A stretch of 33,602 bases of DNA from an uncultured Eubacteriales bacterium (lineage in GTDB: Bacteria; Bacillota; Clostridia; UBA1381), in NCBI GenBank assembly GCA_905199755.1, contig CAJKHT010000026.1, positions 1-33,602 on the forward strand, given 5' to 3'. Positions 8,105-16,736 of the stretch are shown piece by piece. The notes under the pieces are model-generated. The model had not been told where the DNA came from. It saw only the letters and a list, made by a program, of their open reading frames with translations, and searched no databases. The translations under genes and the position numbers were made by a program. Positions within the stretch are counted from its first letter, which is position 1. The number at the start of each line of letters is the position of its first letter.

Positions 8105-8491
8105 CATAATCCGCATAAAGAAAACGCATCGGGATTTTCCTTAAGTCCCGGCATATGGATAGGCTCGTTTCCCAAGTCCCAGCCGACAATTGCCTCCTCG
8201 TCCTTAAAGCTTTCGCAGAAATACTTTACAAAGCGCACCTGCCATTTGAGAACTGTCGGATCGGACAAAAGCGCTTTCCCCGAAAGAGTATTCATATACA
8301 TCATCGGGGCCGTACAGCGCGGTAAGCGGCTGGAATATCGGCCACAGCGGAAAAACACGCAGATGCGTAATCCCCGCATCTCTTAAAAGACGCAAATCAT
8401 TTTCTATTGATGCCGGATTGAAATTCTCCCACATATTAATCGCACTTTCAGAACCCCAATAATTTATTCCCGTAAAAAATTCTGACGGCAC
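8077..8491 (-). pseudogene. Decayed glycoside hydrolase (GH5/clan-A type), N-terminal part
   Basis: Two minus-strand frames together spell the start of a clan GH-A hydrolase. The first (from 8491) gives FFTGINYWGSES, NDLRLLRDAGITHLRVFPLWP and DDVYEYSFGES. The second continues with LLSDPTVLKWQVRFVKYFCESF, EAIVGWDLGNEP, where NEP matches the acid/base motif of GH5-like enzymes. The frame changes near 8270 in the T-rich sequence around GCGCTTTTGTCC. Only about 130 residues of an expected 400 or more remain; the catalytic nucleophile region is gone. The 5' end begins at a GTG with no ribosome binding site, next to an AraC fragment. It is a remnant, not a working gene. Confidence 0.8.
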
Positions 8492-8494
8492 CGC

Positions 8495-8832
8495 AGCCCG
8501 TCAGTGACACGGTTTTAAATGCCGTGCGAATGATTAACGAGAATTTTTGCGGCGATATTTCCCTTGCCGTAACGGCAGACAGGCTCGGGGTTACGCCGCA
8601 GTACCTTTCATCGGCTTTTAAAAAGAATATCGGTATCGGTTTTTCGGAATATCTGTGCGGAATACGGCTGCGCCGCGCAGCCGTACTCATTTCCGAAACA
8701 AAGCTGAGTATAACGGAAATATGCTACGAATGCGGCTACAGAAGTCTGCCGCATTTTTTAAGAGCCTTTAAAAAAGAATTCGGAATATCGCCCAAAGGCT
8801 ACAGGCAAAATTTTTTTGATTCCGTAAATTAA
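8495..8832 (+). pseudogene. AraC-family regulator remnant, DNA-binding domain only
   Basis: The plus frame encodes an intact double helix-turn-helix of the AraC/XylS type: ISLAVTADRLGVTPQYLSSAFKK for the first HTH and LSITEICYECGYRSLPHFLRAFKKEFGISPKGYR for the second. Homology-like sequence runs upstream to about 8495, beyond the GTG at 8524, up to the junction with the glycoside hydrolase remnant. No sensor domain and no convincing ribosome binding site are present. It lies head-to-head with the hydrolase remnant, as expected for a regulator once divergent from its target. A free-standing DNA-binding domain that is still expressed cannot be excluded. Confidence 0.75.
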
Positions 8833-8835
8833 CGG

Positions 8836-10005
8836 CTATTTTATTATATCCTTGCCGAACCTTTGTCGCAGATTATCGAGCGTTTTTTCAAGCTTTTCGG
8901 TTTTTTCCCGTTTTTCGTCGGGGGCATCAAAAAGGCTTATCTGCTCCGTAACGTTTCTTTCGTCCGTAAGATTGCAGCCGGTAACGGTAATTGCTCTTAA
9001 CGGCAGCTTCATATTCCATGAATTTTTTATTATTTCCATTGCCGTTTCACGGATTTCATGCGCCAGATAAGTCGGATGCTCTGTCTTTTTCTGCCTTGAT
9101 ATGACTCTGAAATTCGGATCCTTTATCTGCACCTGAACGGTTGTACATTTTACGCCGTGCTTTCGCATACGCGCCGCAACGGTATCCGAGAGCGCATACA
9201 CCGCGCGCCGTATTTCCTCCTCACCGACCAAATCATGGTCAAAGGTCTCGCCGTTTCCGACAGATTTTACCTCCTCCGTATCATATATTGATTTTACGGG
9301 GCTTTCGTCAAGTCCGTTTGCATATATGCCAAGCATTGCCCCTGCCTTGCCGAAATGATAGCGCAGTAAATCCGATGGTGCGGAGGCAAGCTCGCCTATG
9401 GTTTTTATGCCCAGCCGCTCCAGCTTGACATTGGTGTTTTTGCCCACATACAAAAGCGCCGAAACGGGCATGGGGAAAATGTATTCCTTCCAGTTATCCT
9501 CCGAAAAAACCGTTGTTGCATCGGGTTTTTGATAATCGCTGCCAAGCTTTGCAAACACCTTGCAAAACGATACCCCCACGGAAATTGTAAGCCCTGTTTC
9601 CTCCCTCACAATCCGCCTTAAATTATCAGCAATTGTTTTTCCGTCACCGAACAGCCGCCTGCACCCGGTAACGTCAAGCCATGCTTCATCAAGTCCGAAG
9701 CTTTCGACAAATTCGGTAAAACGTGTATAAATATCCATAACACGCTTTGAATACTGCCTGTAAATATCATGATGCGGCGCAACGATTACGAGCTCCGGGC
9801 ATTTTTTCTTTGCCTGAAAAATCGTTTCAGCCGTTTGGATATTATATTTTTTTGCCAATTCGTTTTTTGCCAATATTATTCCGTGACGCGTTGACGGATC
9901 TCCGCCCACCGCCATCGGCACTTTTTTAAGCTCCGGATTCAATGCGCACTCAACCGATGCATAAAATCCGTTGCAGTCGCAGTGCAGTATCGTTCTGCCG
10001 CCCAT
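8836..10005 (-). CDS. dinB: DNA polymerase IV (Y-family)
   Basis: A 389-residue translesion DNA polymerase. The catalytic acids are visible as Asp10 in HCDCNGFYASVE and Asp106-Glu107 in GLDEAWLDVTG; VGVSFCKVFAKLGSDYQKPDATTV is the conserved palm/fingers segment, and a little-finger domain follows from about residue 235. I chose ATG 10005 because AGGTGATATT precedes it and the family begins IxHxDxNxFYASVE; the frame stays open to 10032. It ends four bases from the AraC remnant's stop. A terminator hairpin lies just upstream of its ribosome binding site, which leaves almost no room for a promoter below it. No SOS box was recognised by eye. Confidence 0.94.
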   Translation of the reverse strand: MGGRTILHCDCNGFYASVECALNPELKKVPMAVGGDPSTRHGIILAKNELAKKYNIQTAETIFQAKKKCPELVIVAPHHDIYRQYSKRVMDIYTRFTEFVESFGLDEAWLDVTGCRRLFGDGKTIADNLRRIVREETGLTISVGVSFCKVFAKLGSDYQKPDATTVFSEDNWKEYIFPMPVSALLYVGKNTNVKLERLGIKTIGELASAPSDLLRYHFGKAGAMLGIYANGLDESPVKSIYDTEEVKSVGNGETFDHDLVGEEEIRRAVYALSDTVAARMRKHGVKCTTVQVQIKDPNFRVISRQKKTEHPTYLAHEIRETAMEIIKNSWNMKLPLRAITVTGCNLTDERNVTEQISLFDAPDEKREKTEKLEKTLDNLRQRFGKDIIK

Positions 10006-10021
10006 AATATCACCTGCCTTA

Positions 10022-10075
10022 TAAAAAAACAAAACTCAGCCGACGGAGTACCGGCTGTTACTCCGAACGGTGAGT
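10022..10075 (-). terminator. Hairpin plus T-run upstream of dinB
   Basis: Bases 10034-10050 pair with 10059-10075 (ACTCA/TGAGT, CCG/CGG and CGGAGTA/TACTCCG with small interior bulges). On the minus strand a T-rich run follows (10022-10034). It would end transcripts from the lipoprotein/transketolase side, or act as an attenuator in a dinB leader. Confidence 0.75.
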
Positions 10076-10117
10076 CCCGCTTTCTTGTATACGTGCGCTT
10101 TTTAAGCACACATTATT

Positions 10118-10663
10118 TTACTGCTTTTGTTCCTCACTGTCGGAGGTAATATATTTTCCGAGATTGAGCACCGCACGCTCACCGAGACGCTTTAAAAGCT
10201 CTTCCTGACCGCTGTCGCTGCCCGATCCTGCCGAAATTGTTATAGCACAGCCTTTATCGTAAATATGGATTGACGGAAATGCTATATACGCGTCGGTACC
10301 GATGCCGTCAACCATTTTTGCGCTTGAACGCTTTATTCTGCCGCCGTCATACAAATTCCATACATCGTCCTTTGAGAAATTGTCTTCGAACTGCGTGAGC
10401 TTTACTGTTACGGAATCGTATTTTCCTATCGGATCGCTTACATATACAACGGTTTTCGTATTGTTTTCATTTGTCACGTCGCCGTCCTTAACAGGCTCAT
10501 AGTCCACAAACTCTTTCACCTCTGCCGCCGGCAGAATATCCTCCGGTGAAATCTCGGGAATGGGGGTGGGTGTGGGTTTTGCAAAAAGTCCGCCGCTTCC
10601 GCCGCATGAGCATAATCCCGTAACGAGTATAATGGATGAAATCAACGTCAGAATTTTTTTCAT
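10118..10663 (-). CDS. Putative small lipoprotein of unknown function
   Basis: A 181-residue exported protein. Residues 1-19 are a signal peptide and the lipobox is LCSC with Cys20 as the likely lipidated residue. A Gly-Ser stretch and a PTPTPIPE linker (30-37) precede a globular part with several beta-like segments (SVTVKLTQFEDN, DAYIAFPSIHIYDKGCAITISAGSG). The start is ATG 10663 with AAGGAAA upstream. It follows the transketolase C-subunit gene by 24 bases in the same direction, so it may be read from the same transcript, although no metabolic link is evident. I do not recognise a family. Confidence 0.75.
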   Translation of the reverse strand: MKKILTLISSIILVTGLCSCGGSGGLFAKPTPTPIPEISPEDILPAAEVKEFVDYEPVKDGDVTNENNTKTVVYVSDPIGKYDSVTVKLTQFEDNFSKDDVWNLYDGGRIKRSSAKMVDGIGTDAYIAFPSIHIYDKGCAITISAGSGSDSGQEELLKRLGERAVLNLGKYITSDSEEQKQ

Positions 10664-10687
10664 GGCTGTATTTTCCTTTCAAAAATA

Positions 10688-11620
10688 TTATCTTTTCATT
10701 GCGACTGCCGCTTTTGCCTGCTTTACAATGTTTTCTGCGGTCAGCCCGTATTCCTCAAACAGCTCTGCCGGCTTGCCCGACTTACCGAATCTGTCCGTGC
10801 CTATTATCTTGACGGGACACGGTGCATTTGCACATACAACCTCCGAAACGGCACTGCCGAGACCGCCCATGATATAATGCTCCTCAGCCGTTACGATTGC
10901 GCCCGTTTCCTTTGATGCCTTTATGATGATTTCTTCATCAATCGGCTTTATTGTATGAATATTTACAACCCGTGTGCTTATTCCCTCTCTTTCGAGAATA
11001 TCGGCAGCCTTTAAGGCTTCGGCAACCATAAGTCCCGTACCTATCAAGGTCACATCGCCGCCGTCCTTTAAAAGGACTCCCTTGCCCAGCTCGAATTTAT
11101 AATTATCGTCATTTATATCCTCAACCGCAAGACGTCCGAAACGCATATACACGGGACCATCATGGTCGATTGCAGCCTTTACCGCCGCCTGTGCCTCTCT
11201 GTCATCGGCAGGATTTATTACAACCATACCGGGGATTGTACGCATTAATGCAATATCTTCAAGGCACTGATGCGATGCGCCGTCCTCGCCGACCGAAATT
11301 CCGGCATGCGTTGCGCCTATTTTTACATTGAGTCTTGTATAGCCTATCGAATTTCTTACCTGTTCAAACGCTCTGCCTGCCGCAAACATTGCAAAGGTTG
11401 ACGCAAATGCGATTTTTCCGCATGCTGCCAGACCTGCCGCAACGCACATCATATCCGCCTCGGCAATACCTGCGTTTATAAAGCGGTCGGGATATGACTT
11501 TTTGAACATTTCGGTTTTTGTTGATTTTGAAAGGTCTGCATCAAGCACGACTATTCTCGGATCGTTTCCGTATTTTACAAGCGCTTCTCCGTATGATACT
11601 CTTGTTGCTGTTTTTGCCAT
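10688..11620 (-). CDS. Transketolase, C-terminal subunit
   Basis: A 310-residue protein holding the pyrimidine-binding and C-terminal domains of transketolase (pentose phosphate pathway, transfer of two-carbon units using TPP). It has FINAGIAEADM with Glu54 as the expected TPP-activating glutamate, the DGASHQ segment and a C-terminal alpha/beta domain from about 190. Split transketolases of about 280 plus 310 residues are usual in Clostridia. Its ATG shares a base with the N-subunit stop (TAATG), so the two are translationally coupled and should form an alpha2-beta2 enzyme. A transketolase-like sugar synthase is an alternative. Confidence 0.94.
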   Translation of the reverse strand: MAKTATRVSYGEALVKYGNDPRIVVLDADLSKSTKTEMFKKSYPDRFINAGIAEADMMCVAAGLAACGKIAFASTFAMFAAGRAFEQVRNSIGYTRLNVKIGATHAGISVGEDGASHQCLEDIALMRTIPGMVVINPADDREAQAAVKAAIDHDGPVYMRFGRLAVEDINDDNYKFELGKGVLLKDGGDVTLIGTGLMVAEALKAADILEREGISTRVVNIHTIKPIDEEIIIKASKETGAIVTAEEHYIMGGLGSAVSEVVCANAPCPVKIIGTDRFGKSGKPAELFEEYGLTAENIVKQAKAAVAMKR

Positions 11621-12468
11621 TATAATCTCGCCTCCAGTTCTGCAATTCTTGCGTCTAATTCGGATACAGCCTGATTATACTGTTCCTCATTCGGAGCAGA
11701 ACCGTGCCAGCCTGCTTCATTTTCCATGAACGATACATTCTTGCCCTTTACGGATTTCATAATAACCGCGGTCGGCTTGCCCTTTGTTGCCTTTGCCTTG
11801 TTTACGGCATCGAGCAGTTCATTGAAATCATGCGCGTCCGTGCAGATTACATTCCAGCCGAAAGCCTCGAATTTTTTATCAATCGGAGTCGGATTCATTA
11901 CGTCCTTTATGTCTCCGTCAATCTGCAAGCCGTTATTATCAATAAAAATCGTGAAATTATCAAGCTTATAATGAGCCGCAAACATTGCCTGCTCCCAGAC
12001 CTGACCTTCCTCCAGCTCACCGTCACCGAGTACGGAATAAACTCTGTAGTCCTTTTTGTCAAGCTTTGCCGCAAGTGCCATACCGCCTGCCGCACTTACT
12101 CCCTGTCCCAGAGAACCTGTTGACATGTCCACACCCGGAACCTTGTTCATGTCGGGGTGTCCCTGCAGATAGCTGTCCGTCTTTCTGAATGTTTTTATGT
12201 CCTCCACGGGTAAAAATCCTCTCTCGGCAAGCACACTGTACAGTGCCGGGGCACAATGTCCCTTTGAAAGCACAAATCTGTCTCTGTCGGGATTCTTCGG
12301 ATTTTTCGGATCGATGTTCATTACCTCAAAGTATAAAAGCGTCATAATATCCGCCGATGACAGCGAGCCGCCCGGATGTCCCGACTGCGCACTGTAAACC
12401 GCCGTCAGTGCATTTTTACGCACTTTATCGGCTATAATTGAAAGCTCAATAACCCTTTTCTCGTCCAT
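11620..12468 (-). CDS. Transketolase, N-terminal subunit
   Basis: A 282-residue protein with the TPP pyrophosphate-binding domain of transketolase. Visible motifs are SGHPGGSLS (29-37), LSKGH (67-71), the GDG...N TPP/Mg motif GDGELEEGQ from 148 with the later Asn178-Asn179, and LQIDG. The start ATG 12468 has AAGGAGGAAA about a dozen bases upstream. It precedes the C-terminal subunit gene with a one-base overlap. mrnC lies 51 bases upstream in the same direction with no clear terminator or promoter between, so the genes may belong to one long cysE-to-lipoprotein transcript. Confidence 0.94.
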   Translation of the reverse strand: MDEKRVIELSIIADKVRKNALTAVYSAQSGHPGGSLSSADIMTLLYFEVMNIDPKNPKNPDRDRFVLSKGHCAPALYSVLAERGFLPVEDIKTFRKTDSYLQGHPDMNKVPGVDMSTGSLGQGVSAAGGMALAAKLDKKDYRVYSVLGDGELEEGQVWEQAMFAAHYKLDNFTIFIDNNGLQIDGDIKDVMNPTPIDKKFEAFGWNVICTDAHDFNELLDAVNKAKATKGKPTAVIMKSVKGKNVSFMENEAGWHGSAPNEEQYNQAVSELDARIAELEARL

Positions 12469-12519
12469 GTTATTATTGTTTCCTCCTTGCTGGTTTATCT
12501 AAGCGTATGCTTAACAAAT

Positions 12520-12933
12520 TTATTTATCTGCGGTATTTTCCGAAAAAGCATTTTCATATGCCGCATTCATAAGCGTTTCAAGACGCTCATTATCTCCCGA
12601 CACATATGTATAGCCGATAAGCGCCTCAAAGCCTGTCGCATAGCGATAGTCAATCAATGACGCATTTTTCGCCGCCGACGGGGATTTTGCATTTCTGCCG
12701 CGCTTGAAAACCGCGGTTTCCTCCTCGCTCAGCATGTCCGCCATACAATGTATACTGTTTGCCTGTGCATGAGCCTTGACGTATTTCACCGTCTGCATAT
12801 GCAGCTTATGCGCAGGCATATCGGGATTTTCTTCAATCACGCGGCTTCTTACGTATACCTCGTAAACCGCGTCGCCTATATAGGCAAGCACCAGCGGTGC
12901 GTATTCGTTTGGTTTCTTGCTTGACTTTATCAT
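12520..12933 (-). CDS. mrnC: Mini-ribonuclease III
   Basis: A 137-residue RNase III catalytic domain without a dsRNA-binding domain; in Bacillus this enzyme matures 23S rRNA ends. The signature LAYIGDAVYEVYVR (17-30) holds the catalytic Asp21 and Glu25, and the later EALIGYTYV region is also typical. I chose ATG 12933, which overlaps the cysS stop as ATGA, over the earlier ATG 12948, because GGAG lies at proper distance and the extra residues are not family-like. The cysS-mrnC order is conserved in many Firmicutes, which supports the call. Confidence 0.93.
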   Translation of the reverse strand: MIKSSKKPNEYAPLVLAYIGDAVYEVYVRSRVIEENPDMPAHKLHMQTVKYVKAHAQANSIHCMADMLSEEETAVFKRGRNAKSPSAAKNASLIDYRYATGFEALIGYTYVSGDNERLETLMNAAYENAFSENTADK

Positions 12934-14327
12934 TCTGCAATGCTCCATTGAACACCGTTTGGCGTATCCTTAAGCACGATATTCATTTCCTTGAGTCTGT
13001 CGCGGATTTCGTCCGCCTTTGCCCAGTCCTTTGCCGCTCTCGCCTTGCTGCGCTCCTCTATAAGCGCCTCGACCTCCTCATCGAGCGTTTTGTCGGTTTT
13101 CTTTTCAAACAGTCCCAGAACTCCGCCCAGCTCATGTATCATATTTTTTGCTTTTTCCGCAAGCTGCTTGGGAGTATCCGCGGTTATTTCGGTATTTGCA
13201 ATGTATACAATATCAAATATTCCCGCCATTGCCTCAGCTGTGTTCAAATCGTCGTCCATACCGGCAATGAACTTATCGCGGCAGCCGTCAAGCTTTTTCG
13301 AAAGCTCCTCATAGCCGTCCAAGTCCTTTTCGGTACTGTTTCCGATAAGGAAATCCAGATTTTCAAGACATGTATAAACACGCTCAACCGCCGATTTTGC
13401 CTGTTCCATAAGCGTATCGGCAAAATTAATCGGGTTTCTGTAATGCGCGCTCAGCATAAAGAAGCGGATAACCTCGCTGTCATACTTTTTTCTTATATCA
13501 CGCACGGTAAAGAAATTTCCGAGAGACTTGCTCATTTTCTGATTGTTTATATTAATATATCCGTTATGCATCCAGTAATGCGCAAACGGCTTTCCGTTTG
13601 CACATTCGCTCTGCGCGATTTCATTTTCGTGATGCGGGAAAATCAAATCCTGACCGCCGGAATGAATATCTATTGTTTCGCCCAGATAGCGGTTTACCAT
13701 TGCTGAACATTCTATATGCCAGCCCGGTCTGCCCATGCCCCACGGGCTTTCCCATGCAGGCTCGCCCTCTTTCTGCGCTTTCCAGAGCGCAAAATCCATC
13801 GGGTCCTTTTTATGCTCATTTATATCTATTCTCGCACCTGCCTCGAGAGCATCGAGCGGCTGATGCGAAAGCTTGCCGTATTCCCTGAATTTCTTTGCCG
13901 AGAAATAAACGTTTCCGTCAACATTATACGCATATCCGTTATCCACAAGCTTTTTAACAACGTCTATGATTGCATCTATATTTTCGGTTGCTTTCGGGTG
14001 TACGCTTGCCTCGTGTATACCCAGAGCATGCGCGTCCTCAAAATATTCCTTGATAAAGCGGTCGCCCAGCTCCTTTACGGTGATACCCTCTTCATTCGCA
14101 CGCTTAATCATCTTATCGTCTATATCGGTAAAATTCTGAACAAATTTTACTTTGTAGCCGAGATATTCGAGATAACGGCGCATTGTATCGAACACGATAA
14201 ACGGTCTTGCGTTTCCTATATGAAAATAATCGTAAACCGTGGGGCCGCAGGAATACATCTTTACTTCGTTTTTATCTATCGGGACAAATTCTTCTTTTTT
14301 TCTCGTCAGCGTATTATATATTTTCAT
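12930..14327 (-). CDS. cysS: Cysteinyl-tRNA synthetase
   Basis: A 465-residue class I aminoacyl-tRNA synthetase that charges tRNA-Cys. Motifs are SCGPTVYD with zinc ligand Cys27, HIGN at 36-39, WHIECS with Cys207, the FPHHENE zinc region (230-236), and KMSKS at 264-268. Length is normal. The start ATG 14327 has GAGGAAAA upstream, inside the end of cysE, and one base separates the two genes. Placement directly after cysE couples cysteine supply and charging. Clostridial cysS genes often have a T-box leader, but none is seen here and the short intergenic space would not hold one. Confidence 0.97.
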   Translation of the reverse strand: MKIYNTLTRKKEEFVPIDKNEVKMYSCGPTVYDYFHIGNARPFIVFDTMRRYLEYLGYKVKFVQNFTDIDDKMIKRANEEGITVKELGDRFIKEYFEDAHALGIHEASVHPKATENIDAIIDVVKKLVDNGYAYNVDGNVYFSAKKFREYGKLSHQPLDALEAGARIDINEHKKDPMDFALWKAQKEGEPAWESPWGMGRPGWHIECSAMVNRYLGETIDIHSGGQDLIFPHHENEIAQSECANGKPFAHYWMHNGYININNQKMSKSLGNFFTVRDIRKKYDSEVIRFFMLSAHYRNPINFADTLMEQAKSAVERVYTCLENLDFLIGNSTEKDLDGYEELSKKLDGCRDKFIAGMDDDLNTAEAMAGIFDIVYIANTEITADTPKQLAEKAKNMIHELGGVLGLFEKKTDKTLDEEVEALIEERSKARAAKDWAKADEIRDRLKEMNIVLKDTPNGVQWSIAE

Positions 14328-14328
14328 T

Positions 14329-14973
14329 TTATGCTTTTCCTCGCTTTAATTCTTCTAATTCTCTTTCAAGCTTTTTGACATGAACCGAAAGTGTGCAAAG
14401 CTGCTGCGTAACGGGATCGGGAATTTTTATCTGATCCATGTCGCAGCCGACAACCTTTCCTGCGCGCCGTACAACCTTTGCCGGAATACCCACCGCCGTA
14501 CAGTCGGGCGGAACCTCGGACAGCACCACCGCACCGGCGGCTATTTTCGAATTATCCCCCACATGGAACGGACCGAGAATCTTAGCACCGCTGCCGACCA
14601 TTACATTATTGCCAAGCGTCGGATGCCGCTTTCCTTTTTCCTTGCCCGTACCTCCCAGGGTAACACCCTGATATATTGTACAGTAATCGCCCACAACAGC
14701 GGTTTCGCCGATGACCACGCCCATACCGTGGTCGATAAGCAGACCTCTGCCTATCTGCGCACCGGGGTGGATTTCAACACCTGTGAACCACCGCCCCCAC
14801 TGCGAAAGCATACGTGCAATAAATTTCATGCCGTGCTTATAGAAAAAATGTGCCGCACGATACCATAAAACCGCATGAAAGCCGGAGTACAGAAAGAACA
14901 CCTCAAAGCCGTTTCTTGCGGCAGGATCCCGTTCCATTATCGACTTTATGTCATGCCGTAAATTTTTAAGCAC
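14329..14973 (-). CDS. cysE: Serine O-acetyltransferase
   Basis: A hexapeptide-repeat acyltransferase of about 214 residues that makes O-acetylserine from serine and acetyl-CoA, the first step of cysteine synthesis. Left-handed beta-helix repeats run from GVEIHPGAQIGRGLLIDHGMGVVIGETAVVG through GPFHVGDNSKIAAGAVVLSEVPP, with the catalytic DHGMG region. The start is a judgement: GGGGAGG stands nine bases before GTG 14973 (giving MLKNLRHDIKSIMERDPAAR, a typical N-terminus) but only three bases before ATG 14979 and overlapping ATG 14991. It heads the cysE-cysS-mrnC group, with a promoter at 15000-15028. Confidence 0.93.
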   Translation of the reverse strand: MLKNLRHDIKSIMERDPAARNGFEVFFLYSGFHAVLWYRAAHFFYKHGMKFIARMLSQWGRWFTGVEIHPGAQIGRGLLIDHGMGVVIGETAVVGDYCTIYQGVTLGGTGKEKGKRHPTLGNNVMVGSGAKILGPFHVGDNSKIAAGAVVLSEVPPDCTAVGIPAKVVRRAGKVVGCDMDQIKIPDPVTQQLCTLSVHVKKLERELEELKRGKA

Positions 14974-14999
14974 CGCCATACACCTCCCCATAATACTAT

Positions 15000-15028
15000 A
15001 TTATATCGCAAAGCGGCTAAAATAGCAA
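15000..15028 (-). promoter_or_regulatory. Promoter of cysE-cysS-mrnC
   Basis: Minus strand: -35 TTGCTA (15023-15028, 4 of 6), a 17-bp spacer, -10 TATAAT (15000-15005, exact). The start point falls just before the cysE ribosome binding site, giving a very short leader of about 20 bases. Confidence 0.7.
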
Positions 15029-15052
15029 CCATTATTTTAAAATATATTTTAC

Positions 15053-15103
15053 AAAAAAAGCATACGGCAGCATTGCGTTTATGTATGCAATGCTTCCGTA
15101 TGC
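15053..15103 (-). terminator. Intrinsic terminator after sipL
   Basis: Arms 15060-15076 and 15087-15103 pair over 16 bp with one mismatch around a ten-base loop; on the minus strand seven T's follow (15059 down to 15053). It lies just after the sipL stop and before the cysE promoter. Confidence 0.9.
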
Positions 15104-15117
15104 TCCGCAAGGGATTT

Positions 15118-16653
15118 TTATTTTCCGCATGACGGGATAAACAGTCTTTCCCCTTTCTGCGGACAATCGTCCTCAAGCTCGTTGAATTTTACGATTTCGC
15201 TCTGCGGAACTCCGTATCGCTTTGCGATGCTCCACAGGCTGTCGTCCTCCTGAACAAAATATATCACCATTCCGCCTCTTGATTCGGCATCGCTTTCGTT
15301 TGCCTCGTCAATCAGCTCTATTGTCTGTTTTTTCATAACCTCCGCATTGAGCGACAGTATGCATCTGAGCTCCAGCTCGCCGGCGGCATTTAAGTTATAG
15401 CTTATATGCTTTATTTCCGCTTTGATTTTCGGTGTGAAGCCGCTGCCGCTGCATGAGCACTCAAGCATATACGAAAACGGAAAATCCTTTTTCATGCTGT
15501 ACACGGGGCTTTCGCTGCTGTCGGAAAGATACAGTATGTATGCTTCGATTCTGCCCTCGCACAAAAGCTTTCCGCCCTGAAGCTCCGCTTTGCCGACAAC
15601 CGCACGCGCCACCACATTATAAACTCCCGTGACCTCGGGTGCGTCCTGCGGAAACTCGATTATTTCACGCAAGGTATTCTGCGCCGACGGCCGCTCCGCA
15701 ACCTCCTCCGCCTGCATGGTACGCTTGACAAGCTCGGTTTTTCTGAACGGCTCGTAGCAGTCGCTTAAAATTTCCGTGTTTACGCTGTCCGATGCCTTTA
15801 CCTGTGCCGAAATCTCCGCTTCAACCTCGATTATGCGCCTGTCACCGTCACTGTCCTCGCTCACACACCCCGAAACATTCATGACGCTGTAATCTATATC
15901 GCACACCGATTCCTCGGTTACGTTCTCCGCGTCAAACACCTCCGTAAACGGGATTTCCGCCTCGGTAAATTCAATGTTGCAGTCATCGTCCGTGTAAAGC
16001 ACGCACACGCATACCGCGCCCTTTACAACTATTTTACCCGACAGCGTTTTATATTCCGTATCGGATATTTTCACATCGGTTTTTATGATTTCGTTTACCG
16101 ATTCCTGACCTGTCGGAACCTCGATTTTCTCACGCACGGAAAATTCATGGCGGCTAAGATCCGACACGTCCGAAAGCGTGACCGTTTTTGTGAGAGTCTG
16201 CGCCGTTTCGCTGCCCGTTCCGCACGCGATTTCGTTTTCCTCAACGTTTATGACCTCATAATCGATTCCCACTATTGCCTTAATTCTTACCTTTCTCGAA
16301 TTAAGCGCGGAAAATTCCAGACGGTCTACATTGCAGTTTACCATCGCTGTCATGCCCGCACCTATCCTGCCGTTTTCCGCTTTATGCGAAAACTCGAACG
16401 AACCCTCGGCACTGCGTACCTTTTCGTTTTCGCGGTCGGGAACGTACAGCACAGTGACATTCACCTTGCCCGACAAAAACAGCTTGCCGTCCGTTACGTC
16501 AATATCAGTTATGCAGGATACAGCATCCACCTGCAAAATTTTAAGCATATCCGGCTTTATTTCGGGAACAAGCACATCTCCGTCGGACATGACCTGTGTT
16601 TTTCCGCTGCATACCGTCTCGCTGATATTTATTCTTTCCTTTATTAATTCCAT
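15118..16653 (-). CDS. sipL: SipL-like spore coat morphogenetic protein (DUF3794 + LysM)
   Basis: A 511-residue protein with DUF3794 (SPOCS) repeats and a C-terminal LysM domain (about 465-508: VQEDDSLWSIAKRYGV, IVKFNELEDDCPQKGERLFIP). Three related beta-rich blocks can be made out near 30-150, 165-300 and 320-450, each with phrases such as GKIVVKGAVCVCVLYTDDD and GGKLLCEGRIEAYILYLSD. In Clostridioides difficile, SipL has this architecture and about this length; it binds SpoIVA to tie the coat to the forespore. The start ATG 16653 has GGAGG eight bases upstream. It sits after the terminator of the kinase-GerMN operon, so it probably has its own sporulation promoter. It strongly suggests a spore-former. 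Confidence 0.88.
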   Translation of the reverse strand: MELIKERINISETVCSGKTQVMSDGDVLVPEIKPDMLKILQVDAVSCITDIDVTDGKLFLSGKVNVTVLYVPDRENEKVRSAEGSFEFSHKAENGRIGAGMTAMVNCNVDRLEFSALNSRKVRIKAIVGIDYEVINVEENEIACGTGSETAQTLTKTVTLSDVSDLSRHEFSVREKIEVPTGQESVNEIIKTDVKISDTEYKTLSGKIVVKGAVCVCVLYTDDDCNIEFTEAEIPFTEVFDAENVTEESVCDIDYSVMNVSGCVSEDSDGDRRIIEVEAEISAQVKASDSVNTEILSDCYEPFRKTELVKRTMQAEEVAERPSAQNTLREIIEFPQDAPEVTGVYNVVARAVVGKAELQGGKLLCEGRIEAYILYLSDSSESPVYSMKKDFPFSYMLECSCSGSGFTPKIKAEIKHISYNLNAAGELELRCILSLNAEVMKKQTIELIDEANESDAESRGGMVIYFVQEDDSLWSIAKRYGVPQSEIVKFNELEDDCPQKGERLFIPSCGK

Positions 16654-16679
16654 GATTTATCCTCCATAAAGTTTTTCAC

Positions 16680-16716
16680 AAAAAAAGATTTCATACTTAA
16701 TAATATGAAATCTTTT
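16680..16716 (-). terminator. Intrinsic terminator after the GerMN gene
   Basis: A perfect 13-bp stem (16683-16695 with 16704-16716, eight-base loop) followed on the minus strand by T's. It separates the comEA-RR-HK-GerMN operon from sipL. Confidence 0.88.
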
Positions 16717-16736
16717 CTCTGTTTATGATTAATTTT

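Noticed and set aside
8204..8379. Two overlapping minus-strand reading frames as separate small genes
   Set aside because: They are the two halves of one frameshifted glycoside hydrolase; neither has a ribosome binding site of its own.
12490..12519. Terminator between mrnC and the transketolase genes (AAGC-GTAT-GCTT)
   Set aside because: The stem is only five or six bp and no T-run follows on the minus strand.
14328..14345. T-box leader for cysS
   Set aside because: cysE and cysS are separated by a single base, so there is no room for a leader, and no T-box sequence was seen before cysE.
16654..16736. A sigma-E-like promoter for sipL (CATATTAT with an upstream AT-rich -35)
   Set aside because: The match is weak and overlaps the terminator hairpin of the upstream operon, so I cannot support it by eye.
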